From NCBI GenBank assembly GCA_036023115.1, contig JAYKKT010000086.1:13097501-13161500 (forward strand): DNA of 64,000 nt. Direction: 5' to 3'. A model generated the notes under the pieces. The model saw nothing but the letters and a program-made list of their open reading frames with translations. It ran no database searches and had not been told where the DNA came from. This DNA comes from Brasenia schreberi. Its lineage: Eukaryota > Streptophyta > Magnoliopsida > Nymphaeales > Cabombaceae. Of this stretch, positions 35,146-45,052 are shown one piece after another (within the stretch, counting starts at the first letter, position 1; each line of letters opens with the position of its first letter). Made by a program: the position numbers and the translations under genes.

Positions 35146-36788
35146 ATCAGTTCGGATCAAGTGCAGGTTTGCCTGCACATGCCCCAACCTTTTTCAGGTC
35201 GCTTTTGGGTTGACCTGGACCTGAAATTTCCAGATCTGTTCAAGTGAGGTTACCGGTATTAATGCTCTTGCAAACCACATTAGATCAACTGAATGCAATT
35301 GATAGGACACGTTCCCAGACCCTTGAAATAACGTGAGATTTGGTAACAGAAGGAGGGGAAGGTCCAACGACCAGTCTCGATCCCTTCATTTCTTTGGTTC
35401 TCTCATGTGACGCCTATGGGAAACCTTGACAGGAAAATGATGACCATGAAAACCGCCAATATAGGCGGTATGTGATCGGAGTTTCGGCATAAAACTGAGT
35501 GGCTTGGACCTTCTCCAGCAGGGCCTGTAATGCCTATTGCCACCAGTCACCTCTCCATGGCTTCCACACGGGTGACTTTCAGGCGATCGAGGTGGTAGTC
35601 TCTATATATATCTTTTCGGAAAATGTGGATCGACTAAATTGTTTTTTTGAGTGCATGCGCGGCCATTTCACCTCGCCCATGAAGGTAACTGAAGCTACAG
35701 CATACCTATGCCTTTGGGTGGTCGAACGCGAAGAATATGCAGCCAAAATACCGTATTGCTCCCACCCCACTTTTGTTACCAAAGGAGAAAACCAATTTTT
35801 CAATATTAAAACTTTCTAATTGGATGCTTTATTCATGGAGAGAGACGAGAGCAGAACACTTGCATAGTAAACTAGAACGCATGATCCATGACTAACACAA
35901 AATCACACACACACAGAGCTCTTACTTGTTTCAGCGTGTGTGCACAGCTTACACACTGCATTTCACAAGTGATCTTCCGGCTGGCAGGAGAATGCAGACA
36001 GAATCTAAGCATTTGAGAGAGAAAGAGAAAGAGAGAGAGCTTAGGCCTTAGACTTTTTCAAAAATAGTTGGTGGTGCCTTAGTTTTGGCTGTTTGGTTTT
36101 GTTTGTTTGGACTCACCGGTAGAGCCCTTCACGGCGCTCTATTTAGAGACTGGAGACCGTTCACTGGGCTTGTAGCTTGACTCACCCAATTCCAACCAAA
36201 CATTCCCTTCTGACCCTTCAGTCCAACCAAACCTTCTTCTCCTAGACTGTGCGTATAGACGAGGGCAAGGTGCACGGGCTAGCTGCCAAGGATTTGGCTC
36301 CTATGCCTGGAATAGTCGGGGTCCTAGCTTAAACGGAGTTTTATGACCTCTGCGAGTGATAAACTAAAAAAATAGCCAGAGAAATCAACCATAACATAGT
36401 ATCGCTTGTGAAAAGGAAATCATTTGAACTTAGATGTCAGGCCTCCCTCCCTCTCTCTCTCTCTCTAGGACCGTGATAAAACCACCAAAGTCTGGGCTTC
36501 ATTATAACCATTTAAATGAAATTAAACTCCACTAATCCAATTATTGGAATCCATCATTACCATTAGGTTCAGCGGCTGATCGGAAAGGAAGCCGTCTTAT
36601 CCAAAATACAAGAAAAAAAGAGATCCAAAAAATCTATACAATTAAATCCAAGTTTTTGAAAAAACTATATGGATCGTCTCACATGAGTAAGTAGCCAGTT
36701 TCAGTACCTGTCAGATTGGACCCTAACTACCAAAAGAGTCCGTAGCCAGTTTCATGGTGCAAGATAAGACAAGGGATAAGACGAAAGC

Positions 36789-36808
36789 ATATATATATAT
36801 ATATATAT
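36789..36808. repeat. (AT)10 microsatellite
   Basis: A perfect AT run of 20 bp. Short CT/GA runs also occur near 36022-36046 and 36447-36466. Confidence 0.9.
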
Positions 36809-37234
36809 TCACCCATCGAACAGAGCAGACGTAGTGTGGCAAGGACACTCCATTACTTTCGCTTGTTTGAAATATGCGACCCAGGCACCCTCTCATGTGT
36901 ATCCCAACCGGAAGAAAGTTTTTTTTTCTTGGGAGTAGGGTAGACACCTTGGGATCTTCTTCACAAAAACCTTGGAATCAAATATTTATACTTGTTCTGT
37001 AGACAAATAGATTAAATTTTATAAGGGTTTATAAGTAACAATCTTGGCTTTTAAAGCTTTTTAGTTAGTTTCGTTCTTTTGATAGGCACTGGGGTAAGGC
37101 AGACCCTTAAATAACTCTCTACACGAATTCACAATGAACGCCACAACTCCGGTAGTTTGTCCTCCCAACAAAAATACCAAGTAAGGGAACTCATACAAGC
37201 TAATAGAATTTCAACTTTGATCTAATCTGTCTGA

Positions 37235-37340
37235 TTCACGTGAGTTAATGCTAGCATGACACATGATAGGGCTCAGTGTAAACAAAGAATTCATGTAGCC
37301 GATCTCATCTAGTATGTGAATAGGTTTAGTTATTGCGATG
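37235..37340 (+). mobile_element. RTE LINE 3'-end scrap
   Basis: AACAAAGAATTCATGTAGCC and the following bases match the extreme 3' end of RTE copy 2 (47303-47360), including GTTTAGTTATTG in place of the TTG tail. About 100 bp only: a strongly 5'-truncated insertion or a SINE that borrowed the RTE tail. Confidence 0.8.
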
Positions 37341-37344
37341 TTAT

Positions 37345-37845
37345 TTGACATATGCAAAGGATAAAGTTTTAGAAAAATTTAAGATTTTCAAAACTCAAAT
37401 GAAACTTTAATTAAGTGTTTGAGGACCGATAGAAGAGGAAAATACTATGATCCTAGTTATTTTGAGTCTATGAAAATCATATATCAAACTACAATTCTTT
37501 ATTCTCCACAATAAAATAATATAGCAAAAAGAAAAATAGAGTGTTATAAGAAATGATAAACTTTATGTTGTTATATTTTGCTTTATCAAATGATTATTAG
37601 GATGAAATATTATTGATTGCTTGTTTTATTTTAAATAAAGTTCTAAACAAAAGGAACCAAATTATCTCATATGAACTCTAGAATAAAAGAAGTCATAACC
37701 TAAATTTTCTCAAAGTTTGGGGTTTTAGAGCTATTGTTAAAGTTTCCGAACTCAAAAGAAAGAAGTTTGGTGAAAGAGAAGTTGAAATTATCTTCTTGGG
37801 ATATGCCAAATATAGAAAGACATATAGATTGGCCAAATCAAAGGA
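37345..37845 (+). mobile_element. Ty1/copia fragment D (integrase C-terminal half)
   Basis: In shifting frames the strand reads as copia integrase: KDKVLEKFKIFKTQ near 37355, a DRRGKYYDPSYFES-like segment with the second catalytic Asp region near 37430, a short SPQ-N motif near 37495, and RAIVKVSELKRKKFGE then VEIIFLGYAKYRKTYRLA near 37730-37840. It stops abruptly at about 37845. The minus-strand ORF 37693-37974 is a shadow. Confidence 0.8.
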
Positions 37846-38737
37846 AACCCACAACAGAGCTGCAACAAAGACCACGGGTGGCCAAAGGCAAAGAATTCTC
37901 GTAGGAAAGGGGTCGCAGGCCAAAAGGTGAAAAACCGGCCGCCCTAGAGGGCCGCAGGCCAGGAGAAGGAACATCGGTCATCCTTCTCTCTCTCTCCCTC
38001 TGCGGTTTTACCCTCTCTCTCTCTCCTTAGGGCTTTTAAAATGTCCAAAAAACCACTAGGCAGTTTCAGAAAATCGTGGACTAAAACTAATGGTTTCTTG
38101 CAAACCCCCTCAGGTAGTGGACTAAAAAGTTCGTTCTACCCTGGTCGGTTTTAAATTTTACAAGACTGCCATCGAACAAAATTATGAAAATATTCAGATA
38201 TTTTCGAGTAAAAAGACTGTTTTGCCCTTATTAAGCAAAAAGTCAGTTTTACCCTCTGATATTTTATGAAAATTATGAAATACTGGGCTATTGATTTATA
38301 TTATTGCCCTTCCTGGTTCAGGTTATTACAATACTGCCACTATATCAAAAGACAGATTTGTCCTTATCTTTTTGAGAAAATTCCAAATTCGGTCTATAGG
38401 ATAAAATTACAGAATTACCCCAGATCAGTTATGAATTTTACAGAAATACCGAAGTAATTTTATGAGTCTATCCTTGGGCGTTTCTAAAAATTACAAAAGC
38501 TGACAAATAGTTAAAATTACAGTTTTACTAATAGTATTTTTGAGAAATTATTAAAGGCAATTTTTTTTTTTGGGAAAATTATAATTTTATCCCAGGTTGT
38601 TTATATATTAGAAATGAGTTATTTTTAACTCACTTTTCTGCATCGTTATAATCAAATTCATGCTATGTGTGTTTTGTTACTTATTTAATGTTTTCTTTTT
38701 AGACCGTCTAATTGTTATAATTTCCAAATATATAAAA
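37846..38737. repeat. Dispersed repeat 'X', copy 2, upstream of copia B gag
   Basis: GC-rich start with two GCAGGCC words, CT-rich tract at 37985-38030, TTGCAAACCCC near 38099, then irregularly repeated ATTACAAAATTGCC-type phrases to about 38560. It matches the layout of 8860-9500 and directly precedes gag. Confidence 0.45.
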
Positions 38738-39055
38738 ATGAGCTATAGAACATGTATGTCGAAACTGACAAAAACTGAAAAGTTAAACGGCCTGAACTTT
38801 GAAATATGGAAGAGAAGAATCCCAGTTGCTCTAACACTTGAAGGTGTTGAGTATGTATTAAAAGAAACTATGCGTCCGCCACCACTAGACGGAACTGAGC
38901 AACAGATAGAAATGTATAAAATATTTCTAAAGAACGACATAATAACAAGAACTGTCATGTTGACATACATGGAAGATGACTTGATAAGGGTCTTCAAAGA
39001 ATACGAGACCGCAAAAGAGTTGTTCGACTCCATAACAGCCAAACTGCATGTATAG
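38738..39055 (+). pseudogene. Copia B gag, N-terminal part
   Basis: Open for 105 codons from the ATG at 38738 with the copia gag (UBN2/DUF4219-like) pattern: LNGLNFEIWKRRIPVALTLE, then a short acidic helix. The frame ends with a TAG at 39053, after which gag continues in other frames (a LPPSLNMVTTALRL segment near 39150). The ORF could start at 38660, but similarity begins after 38738. The missing part would include the zinc knuckle, whose traces lie near 39395-39440. Confidence 0.82.
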
Positions 39056-39559
39056 TTTCTACTACAGAATTACAATTTCTTCAAAATGAAAGAAGGAAGC
39101 TTTGGCAAAGTCAGTCATCCCGGAACCGATGCTGATATCAACCATGTTGAACAGTCTTCCCCCGTCATTGAACATGGTCACCACTGCTCTCAGATTAGGG
39201 TGAGAAATTAATCTTTTGAATTGCCTCTAAAACTAGCAATAGAGCAAGAACATATGAGTAAAAACAAGAAAAAAAATTTCTAGTGGTAAAAGATGAGATA
39301 TGGTCTAGTTCCAAACCCAACTAAAAGAGAAATAAACCAAACAAAAGGTTTGACAAGAATAACAAAAAGGGCGGTCAATTTTTTAAAATGCAAGAAACCG
39401 CTTCTCGGGTCAAGTATTTAAGTTGTGTAAGGATGAGACACTAAAAGAGAGATTATCGCAATAGGAAAAGTGGAGGAAACAACCCACAACGCAGATAATC
39501 AGAGAAGTAGGACAAAATATATATAATATCATAATGTCTCTAAATGGATCATCAGTGAT

Positions 39560-40600
39560 TGGTTGATGGATCGACTTTAGACCTACCCAACATATCTCGA
39601 AGACTAAGAAAAGGGCAATAGATCTAAAGGAATACAAACTAGGAGAACATCAGGTGTACTTGAGAAACAACACTTTCTAAGATGTTTTGGGTATTGAGTC
39701 CTTTAAAGTCTTTGTAAAAGGCAAATCAGTTGTACTAACTGATGTATTGATTGTGCCATCAATAAGGCGCAATCTGGTTTCGATCCCTGTCTTAGTAAAG
39801 AAAGGTTTTGAGGTCAGGTTTATTCTTTGAAAGGTGACTATAGAGAAACATGAGAGAATATTATTCTTTGGGGTATTTGATGCAGAACATGGATTGTTCA
39901 AACTGAATGATAATGAAAATCCTTCTGCTTATATTGACTGTGCCTTTAATGTTGATGTGAATGTATGACATAAACGCCTCGGGCATATAAGTCTGAAGAA
40001 ATTGAGGAAATTATCCAATTTTGATTTACTGCCTAGATTTGAGGAAAATACTTTCAACAAGTATGAAGCTTTATACAAAGAAAAATGACAAGAAAAGTTT
40101 TTCCCAAAAAGTCAAAAAGGGCAACAACCCTATTGAAAGTCATTCATACGGATTTATGTAGACCATTTAGAGTAAGGTTACATCGTGAAAAGATTTATTT
40201 TATAACCTTTATTGATGATTACTCGAGATATACATATTTATATCTCTTGGCACATATTGAGGCACTAGAAGCTTTTAAAGAATATAAGCAGGAAGTTGAA
40301 AATCAACTGGGGCATTCAATCAAAGTCTTAACATCAGATAGAGGTGGGGAATATACCTTGGTAGAATTTCTTGAATTCTGTAAAGACTTTGGTATTGCAA
40401 AGCAAAATACAATACCCAGGACACCCCAACAAAATGGTGTAGCTAAGAGATACAACAAAACCTTGTTGAATATGACAAGGTCAATGTTGATCGATGCCTC
40501 TCTACCAAGGGTATTTTGGGGAGAAGTAGTAAGTACAACGGTTTACATACTGAATAGAGTACAGTGGTTTCTCAATGGATTCAATTTTCATATAGGTTGA
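39560..40600 (+). pseudogene. Copia B protease end, pre-integrase and integrase core
   Basis: A short IDFRPTQHISK stretch near 39570 is followed by pre-integrase sequence near 39700-40080 with RLGHISLKKLRKLS. The intact frame 40085-40600 (171 codons) holds the integrase core: HTDLC with the first catalytic Asp, FIDDYSRYTYLYLL, SDRGGEYT with the second Asp, and PQQNGVAKRYNKTLLNMTRS. The usual Glu position of the core reads Lys-Arg in AKRYN, where copia integrases normally have AERKN, so the catalytic Glu appears lost. It inserts cDNA into chromosomes in live elements. Confidence 0.88.
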
Positions 40601-40634
40601 GAAGATAAAGTATATAGGTTGAGAAGATAAAGTA
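40591..40634 (+). repeat. 22-bp tandem duplication at a deletion scar in copia B
   Basis: TATAGGTTGAGAAGATAAAG plus TA occurs twice in tandem at 40591-40612 and 40613-40634. Its core also occurs in the genuine RT sequence at 40693-40712. It marks where about 900 bp were lost. Confidence 0.9.
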
Positions 40635-40673
40635 TATAAGTTTTGTCAAATTAGCCAATTCCCAGAAGGATTT

Positions 40674-41024
40674 GTGGTTGAAGGCCAAGAATATAAAGTA
40701 TATAGGTTGAGAAAATCCCTATATGGCCTGAAACAATCACCTCGCCAATGGTATTTGACTTTTCAAAATGTCATTATAAAACTTGGATTTGTGGCTAATA
40801 AACTTGATCACTGTGTATATGTTTGGAACAATGGGAGCCACTTTGTCATCCTATCATTATATGTAGATGACATTTTGTTGACTGAAAACGACAACGAGAT
40901 GATTGTCAAAACCAAGTCATGGTTGAACTCCAAGTTCGAAATGAAGGATATGGGAGAAACATTTTATATCCTGGGGATAAATATCTCTCGAGATAGAGAA
41001 TCTAGACTCTTATGCCTGAGTTAG
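40674..41024 (+). pseudogene. Copia B reverse transcriptase, C-terminal half
   Basis: Open for 116 codons: YRLRKSLYGLKQSPRQWYLT, CVYVWNNGSHFVILSLYVDD with the intact YVDD active site at about 40860-40871, and FEMKDMGETFYILGINISRD. A TAG follows LCLS at 41022, after which ERYIDYILKKFKM continues in frame. The N-terminal fingers are lost in the deletion. Confidence 0.92.
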
Positions 41025-41059
41025 GAGAGATATATTGACTATATCCTCAAGAAGTTCAA

Positions 41060-41821
41060 AATGGTGAATACAAGTCTGCTGATACACCTGCTGCAAAAGG
41101 GTTTAAAATTAGTAAGGTTGATTGTCCCAGTGAAGGAGATGATAAGCCTAATATTCCTTATGCACAAGCTGTGGGTAGCTTGATATATGCTATGTTGTGT
41201 ACAAGACCTGATATCAGCTTTGTTGTTGGTCTTGTAAGTAGATATCAAAGTAATCCTGGATGGCAACACTAGATAGCTGTAAAAAAGATTTTAAGATATC
41301 TGAAAGGAACAAGAGACTTGAAACCGTGTTTTCAAGCAGATGAACTGAAAGTGGTAGGATACTCAGATGCTGACTTTGCTGGGAGCAAAGATGACAACAA
41401 ATCAACCTCGGGTCAAATATTCTTATTTGGAGGTGGTGTTGTTTCTTAGGCGTGTAAGAAACAGGGTTGTGTAGCATTGCATACACAGGAAGCTGAGTAT
41501 GTAGCTTGCTGTATGGCTGCAACGAGTGATATATGGATAAGTCGCTTCATACGTGATTTGAAGTTAGAAATAACCGACGAGCTGGTTATCATTTATTGTG
41601 ATAACAATACAGCAATTACTCTTATTAATAGTGGAGCTGATTGCTCAAAAAGCAAGCATATAATGGTGAAATACCACTATGTTTATGATATGGTTATAAG
41701 AAAGAAAATATCCATCTCATACATGCCAACAAATGATATGTTGGTAGACCCCATGACTAAAGGCATAGTAGAGGAACATTTCTCAAAACATATTACAAAC
41801 ATGGGTTTGAGGTATGTTTGA
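41060..41821 (+). pseudogene. Copia B RNase H and end of pol
   Basis: The first part (41060-41470) is shifted between frames, with YADFAGSKDDNKSTSG-like sequence near 41370-41410. The open frame 41477-41821 (114 codons) reads HTQEAEYVACCMAATSDIWI, then YCDNNTAITLINSG and the terminal MLVDPMTKGI. RNase H removes the RNA template after minus-strand synthesis. Confidence 0.9.
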
Positions 41822-41823
41822 TT

Positions 41824-41928
41824 GTTGTGTAGGAAAATAACCAAACAACGGATAAAATGTTGTACAGAAAAATAACCACACAATGGGCAAGTTGTTGTGT
41901 AGGGAAATAACCACACAATAGGTATTAA
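41824..41928 (+). repeat. 35-bp tandem repeat, three units, between pol and PPT of copia B
   Basis: Units start at 41824, 41859 and 41894 with GTTGTGTAGG, GTTGTACAGA and GTTGTGTAGG, and each contains an AAATAACCACACAA variant. Confidence 0.88.
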
Positions 41929-42813
41929 TTGTAGTAGCAATCAAGAATTGACATTACTAGGTAAACCACGGAAAAGTGAGAGAAAAACCATGTTAGTACA
42001 CTTGGCTCGAATGGCCAAGTAGGAGATGTTACAAATATTACAGTGGTCATTATCGGCAACTCAGTCTGGTAACGGTTGGATTGAACATCTAGACCGTTAC
42101 TGTGACAGGAGTTATAGATGAGGCCTGTAACCACCAGACTGTTATTGGATTTTCCGATAAGAGTCCGAATATAGCTGCTCCGGATGAGAGAAACCCAATG
42201 TGAAAAGCTAGGAGACATGGAGTAGGCATTGCTCTATTACACGATATAGAATATTGAATAATGTCTTTCTGGGAAAGTTTGCTGTGAGGAAACCTCAAAC
42301 ACCCGAACTTCATTTCCACTGTAGATTTATCTGGGAGATTGGACGGGGAGTGAAAGTCATCGGACTCCGGCTACCGGTGAAGGAGAAAGCTTCAATTTGC
42401 TTCAACGATTCTTCGACAGCATGCTCACATGCTTTGGAGGCACGCGCATGAGGAAGACTATAGAGTGAGGATATCGAGTGGCACAACATCGAAGGTCAGA
42501 TGAAATTGCAATGGATGCCACTCTCGATGAGGTCTTACACCTTGTAAATACATGGTTGTCCCATCTTGGGACTTGTCATGTTTTGTACAACTTGGTAGTT
42601 AGGTTAACCTAACTTACTTGTAACTAGGTGGACCTGAGGTGAAGTGAGTCTACCCACATCGGGTTAGGTGTTGGTCCAGCTAGAACCGGACGATTCTAGA
42701 TGCTGGAAGTGGCTAGCCAAGTAACAACTTGGTGCCAACCGAATGGAATATTCTGGTGGATATTCCGTGGAAGAAACTAGAAGGGGCGAGGCTCTAACCA
42801 AACCCAGCCTGCC

Positions 42814-42821
42814 TATAAATA
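42814..42821 (+). promoter_or_regulatory. TATA box in the copia B LTR
   Basis: TATAAATA in the context GCCTATAAATAGG, upstream of a GC-richer leader and an AATAAA at 42936. Confidence 0.7.
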
Positions 42822-42935
42822 GGTTAGTTGACTAGGAGTTCAGCAATTGTTCCACAGTTCACAGTGAGTCCTCAATAGGTCAGTCGAGAGAGAGTCGGGT
42901 GCGGTTCAGTCTAAGCCGCGAGTCTTGTGTCTTTG

Positions 42936-42941
42936 AATAAA
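42936..42941 (+). terminator. Polyadenylation signal AATAAA in the copia B LTR
   Basis: Canonical hexamer about 115 bp downstream of the LTR TATA box, consistent with the R/U5 border region. Confidence 0.55.
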
Positions 42942-43135
42942 ATCATATCTTCTCCTTGTCCATTGCCTCTTCTAGTCTTCTTCTGGTATGAATTAGAGAG
43001 AGGGAGTGCTGTCCAGGAAGAGTAACAATTGGAAAGGAGAAGAGCAAGCTTTCACATTCAAATTAAGGAAAACCGTTTTTGCGCACCGAAAAAGAAGGGC
43101 TGAAGTAGATGGCGGTTTGCTGCCATCACACGACC

Positions 43136-43183
43136 AGAAACCTCATCTTAGCGCCGAGTAGAAACCTCATCTTAGCGCCGAGT
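43136..43183. repeat. Perfect 24-bp tandem duplication
   Basis: Two identical 24-bp units, 43136-43159 and 43160-43183, each AGAAACCTCATCTTAGCGCC plus GAGT. Confidence 0.97.
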
Positions 43184-43243
43184 TGGAGCTGGTTCCATGA
43201 CAGCTTCTATGACCACATTGCTTGCGTAGGCTTGTAAACATAT

Positions 43244-43625
43244 TTGAACATTACTGCTTGTGCAGCCATTACAGTTAATGTGGCGGCCTCCCTATCTCTA
43301 GAGAGAGAGAGAGAGGACGCAACCAATGGTCCAACAAGGCGTTCACTTACCAAGGCTTTTGACTTGAGTGTTGTAGACCGCAGGTTTGACTCTGGAGGGT
43401 GCATACCCCGCTTCGATCTTCAAAGCCTTCAATTGTAAAATAAAAGTTAACTTATAAAGGCTCTCAGGGCGTTATCCGATCTGGCAGGGATCTGGACTTG
43501 CCTGTTGTAAACCCCCAATTCCAATCGAGGCGTATCAGCTTCTGCCTCCGGTTGTAAAAAAAAAAGTCAACATGTTAAAGGTTACGATTCTGCTTCCCTT
43601 TGTAACAAAAAAAGGTAACTATTTA
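43244..43625 (+). mobile_element. Cluster of SINE-like units with TTGTAAAA ends
   Basis: GCAGGTTTGACTCTGG (43381-43396) fits a pol III B box, and TGGTCCAACAAGGCG (43327-43341) may be a decayed A box. Three similar 3' ends follow: TTGTAAAATAAAAGTTAAC (43433), TTGTAAAAAAAAAAGTCAAC (43552) and TTGTAACAAAAAAAGGTAAC (43600). The pattern suggests one SINE with two partial copies beside it. A short AG run lies at 43300-43314. Opposing ORFs 43207-43438 are chance. Confidence 0.5.
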
Positions 43626-44089
43626 ATGGTTAAAGAGAGCCCTTTTTCCTTTTTAAAGAGAACAGAGAGCCAATTTGATGCATTGACATTTGAATTTTAA
43701 AACAACAGATGGTCATATGTTGGCATACTGAGCCTCTGGATGTGAAAATTTTGGAGGACCGTATTAAATGAATGAACATTAAACAAATGAGAATCCATAC
43801 AACTAATGTTGCAGGCATGCCTGAACGTTTAGATAGGTCAATGTACATTAACTAAGGCATTAATACACGCATGTGGTTCAGAGGTAGGTCAACGTGCATT
43901 AACTCAGGCATTAGGACACGCATGTGCTTCAGAGATATAGAAGTTGAATTTGCAGCTTGCATGAAGTCCAAAAGAAACTTTTCATACACCGATTCATCAA
44001 GTAGGGTCTAGAAAAATTTTTAGTGGTTGGGTGAAATTGACATCATTAACTCCGCATTTTTCTAACCTTCTTACAACCTTTTCTTTACG
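43626..44089. other. Intergenic DNA
   Basis: No coding region. Two near-copies of a TAGGTCAA-GT-CATTAACT-AGGCATTA block with an ACACGCATGTG motif lie at 43836-43878 and 43887-43926, a local duplication of about 50 bp. Confidence 0.5.
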
Positions 44090-44215
44090 TTGACATTATT
44101 AACTCCGCCCATGTAAGGGATCACCCTTGCATTGCCGGTCCCAAGCCCGGATAAAGGAGGAAGGAAGTGTTAGGACTCCGATAGCCAGCGTAAAACTCCG
44201 TCGGATTTTTATAAC

Positions 44216-45052
44216 ATGGATTACAAAAATTATGAGCATTGCGTTGGGGCGTCCCCACCTAGCAACGTGCTTGAGAGCCCGAATACAGTAAGAAGTAAGC
44301 AAGGGCCACTACATTTTCGCCCGAATGTAGTGAATCAATTGCAGAGAGGGTTCCCACATCATGGACGGGTGTGGGTAAAGAAGTTAGTCCCGCTACATTG
44401 CCGCCTAAATGTAGTGAAAATTTTTAAAGAGGGTCTCCGCATTTTGATTATGGACGAATGCGGGGTAAAGAAGCTAGTCCTAGATAATAAGATTCATATT
44501 GGTTCTTGGAATATCGGAACATTGTCGGGTAAGCTAATGGAGGTGGTAGATACTATGATTCGGAGAAAGATTCATATTCTATGTTTACAAGAGACAAAAT
44601 GGGTTGGAGAAAAAGCAAAGGAGATAGAGGATACAAGTTTTAAATTATGGTACTCAGGTAAAGAAAAGGCTCAAAACAAAGTTGATATTATCATAAATAA
44701 AGATTTAAAGGATACTGTAGTAGACATACAACGATATGGTAACCAAATCATGACGTTGAAATTAGTGTTAGGAGCAGAGGTTTTGAATATAGTTTGTGCT
44801 TACACACCCCAAGTAGGACTAGAAGATGGTATAAAGACAATTTTTTGGGAAGAGTTAGATAAGGTGTTTCAAAAGATTCCACAAAGGGAGATGATTTGTT
44901 TAGGAGGAGATTTAAATGGATATGAGGCATTAGGATATCAAGGGATTCATGGAAACTTTGGTTTTGGGGATATAAACGAGGAAGGTAGGGAGATTTTAAA
45001 TTTTGCTATGGCATTTGATCTCTTTATAGTCAATATAATCTTCAAAAAATGA
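44216..45052 (+). pseudogene. RTE copy 2 endonuclease ORF segment
   Basis: Open for 278 codons. The first 90 residues are the translated leader and may not be protein in life. From about residue 95 the APE endonuclease begins: RSWNIGTLSGK lacks only its first Arg (it reads GSWNIG), then ILCLQETKWV with the catalytic Glu, a VCAYTPQ segment, and LGGDLNGYE with the Asp-Leu-Asn motif. A TGA at 45050 (expected Arg or Trp codon) ends the frame, but coding-like sequence with QIQIDYFICRKK follows to about 45150. The domain is close to complete. Confidence 0.9.

Larger units (their letters stand above)
33900..37230. other. Intergenic DNA with microsatellites, no recognisable gene
   Basis: Several ORFs of 60-106 codons (for example 35499-35819 plus and 36723-36947 minus) have no recognisable domain, and opposite strands are open at the same places, so I reject them. 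GGGCC/GGCCC words at 34385-34470 and GGGTC/GACCT words at 34840-34920 and 35190-35230 look like hAT element ends. Confidence 0.45.
38738..42026 (+). mobile_element. Ty1/copia retrotransposon B, internal region
   Basis: The best preserved of the three related copia copies: gag, pre-integrase, integrase, RT and RNase H in copia order, ending at a PPT-like AAGTAGGAGA (42017-42026). About 900 bp between integrase and RT are missing compared with copia A. No 5' LTR matching the 3' LTR was found. Confidence 0.9.
42027..42990 (+). repeat. 3' LTR of copia B (end approximate)
   Basis: Starts TGTTACAAATATTACAG directly after the PPT. It contains a TATA box (TATAAATA, 42814-42821) followed about 115 bp later by AATAAA (42936-42941), the normal U3-R-U5 arrangement. 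The end is not fixed by a partner LTR. TGGTAT at about 42985, followed by AGAG a few bases later, resembles a decayed PBS. The ORFs at 41925-42451 are not genes. Confidence 0.75.

Noticed and set aside
35499..35819. 106-codon plus-strand ORF
   Set aside because: No domain is visible, the opposite strand is also open (35579-35803), and composition is not gene-like. No promoter or intron signals support it.
37693..37974. 93-codon minus-strand ORF
   Set aside because: Antisense to the copia D integrase remnant and the CT-rich start of repeat X.
38040..42990. A 5' LTR for copia B
   Set aside because: The start of the 3' LTR (TGTTACAAATATTACAG) and its TATA/AATAAA region have no counterpart upstream of gag at 38738.
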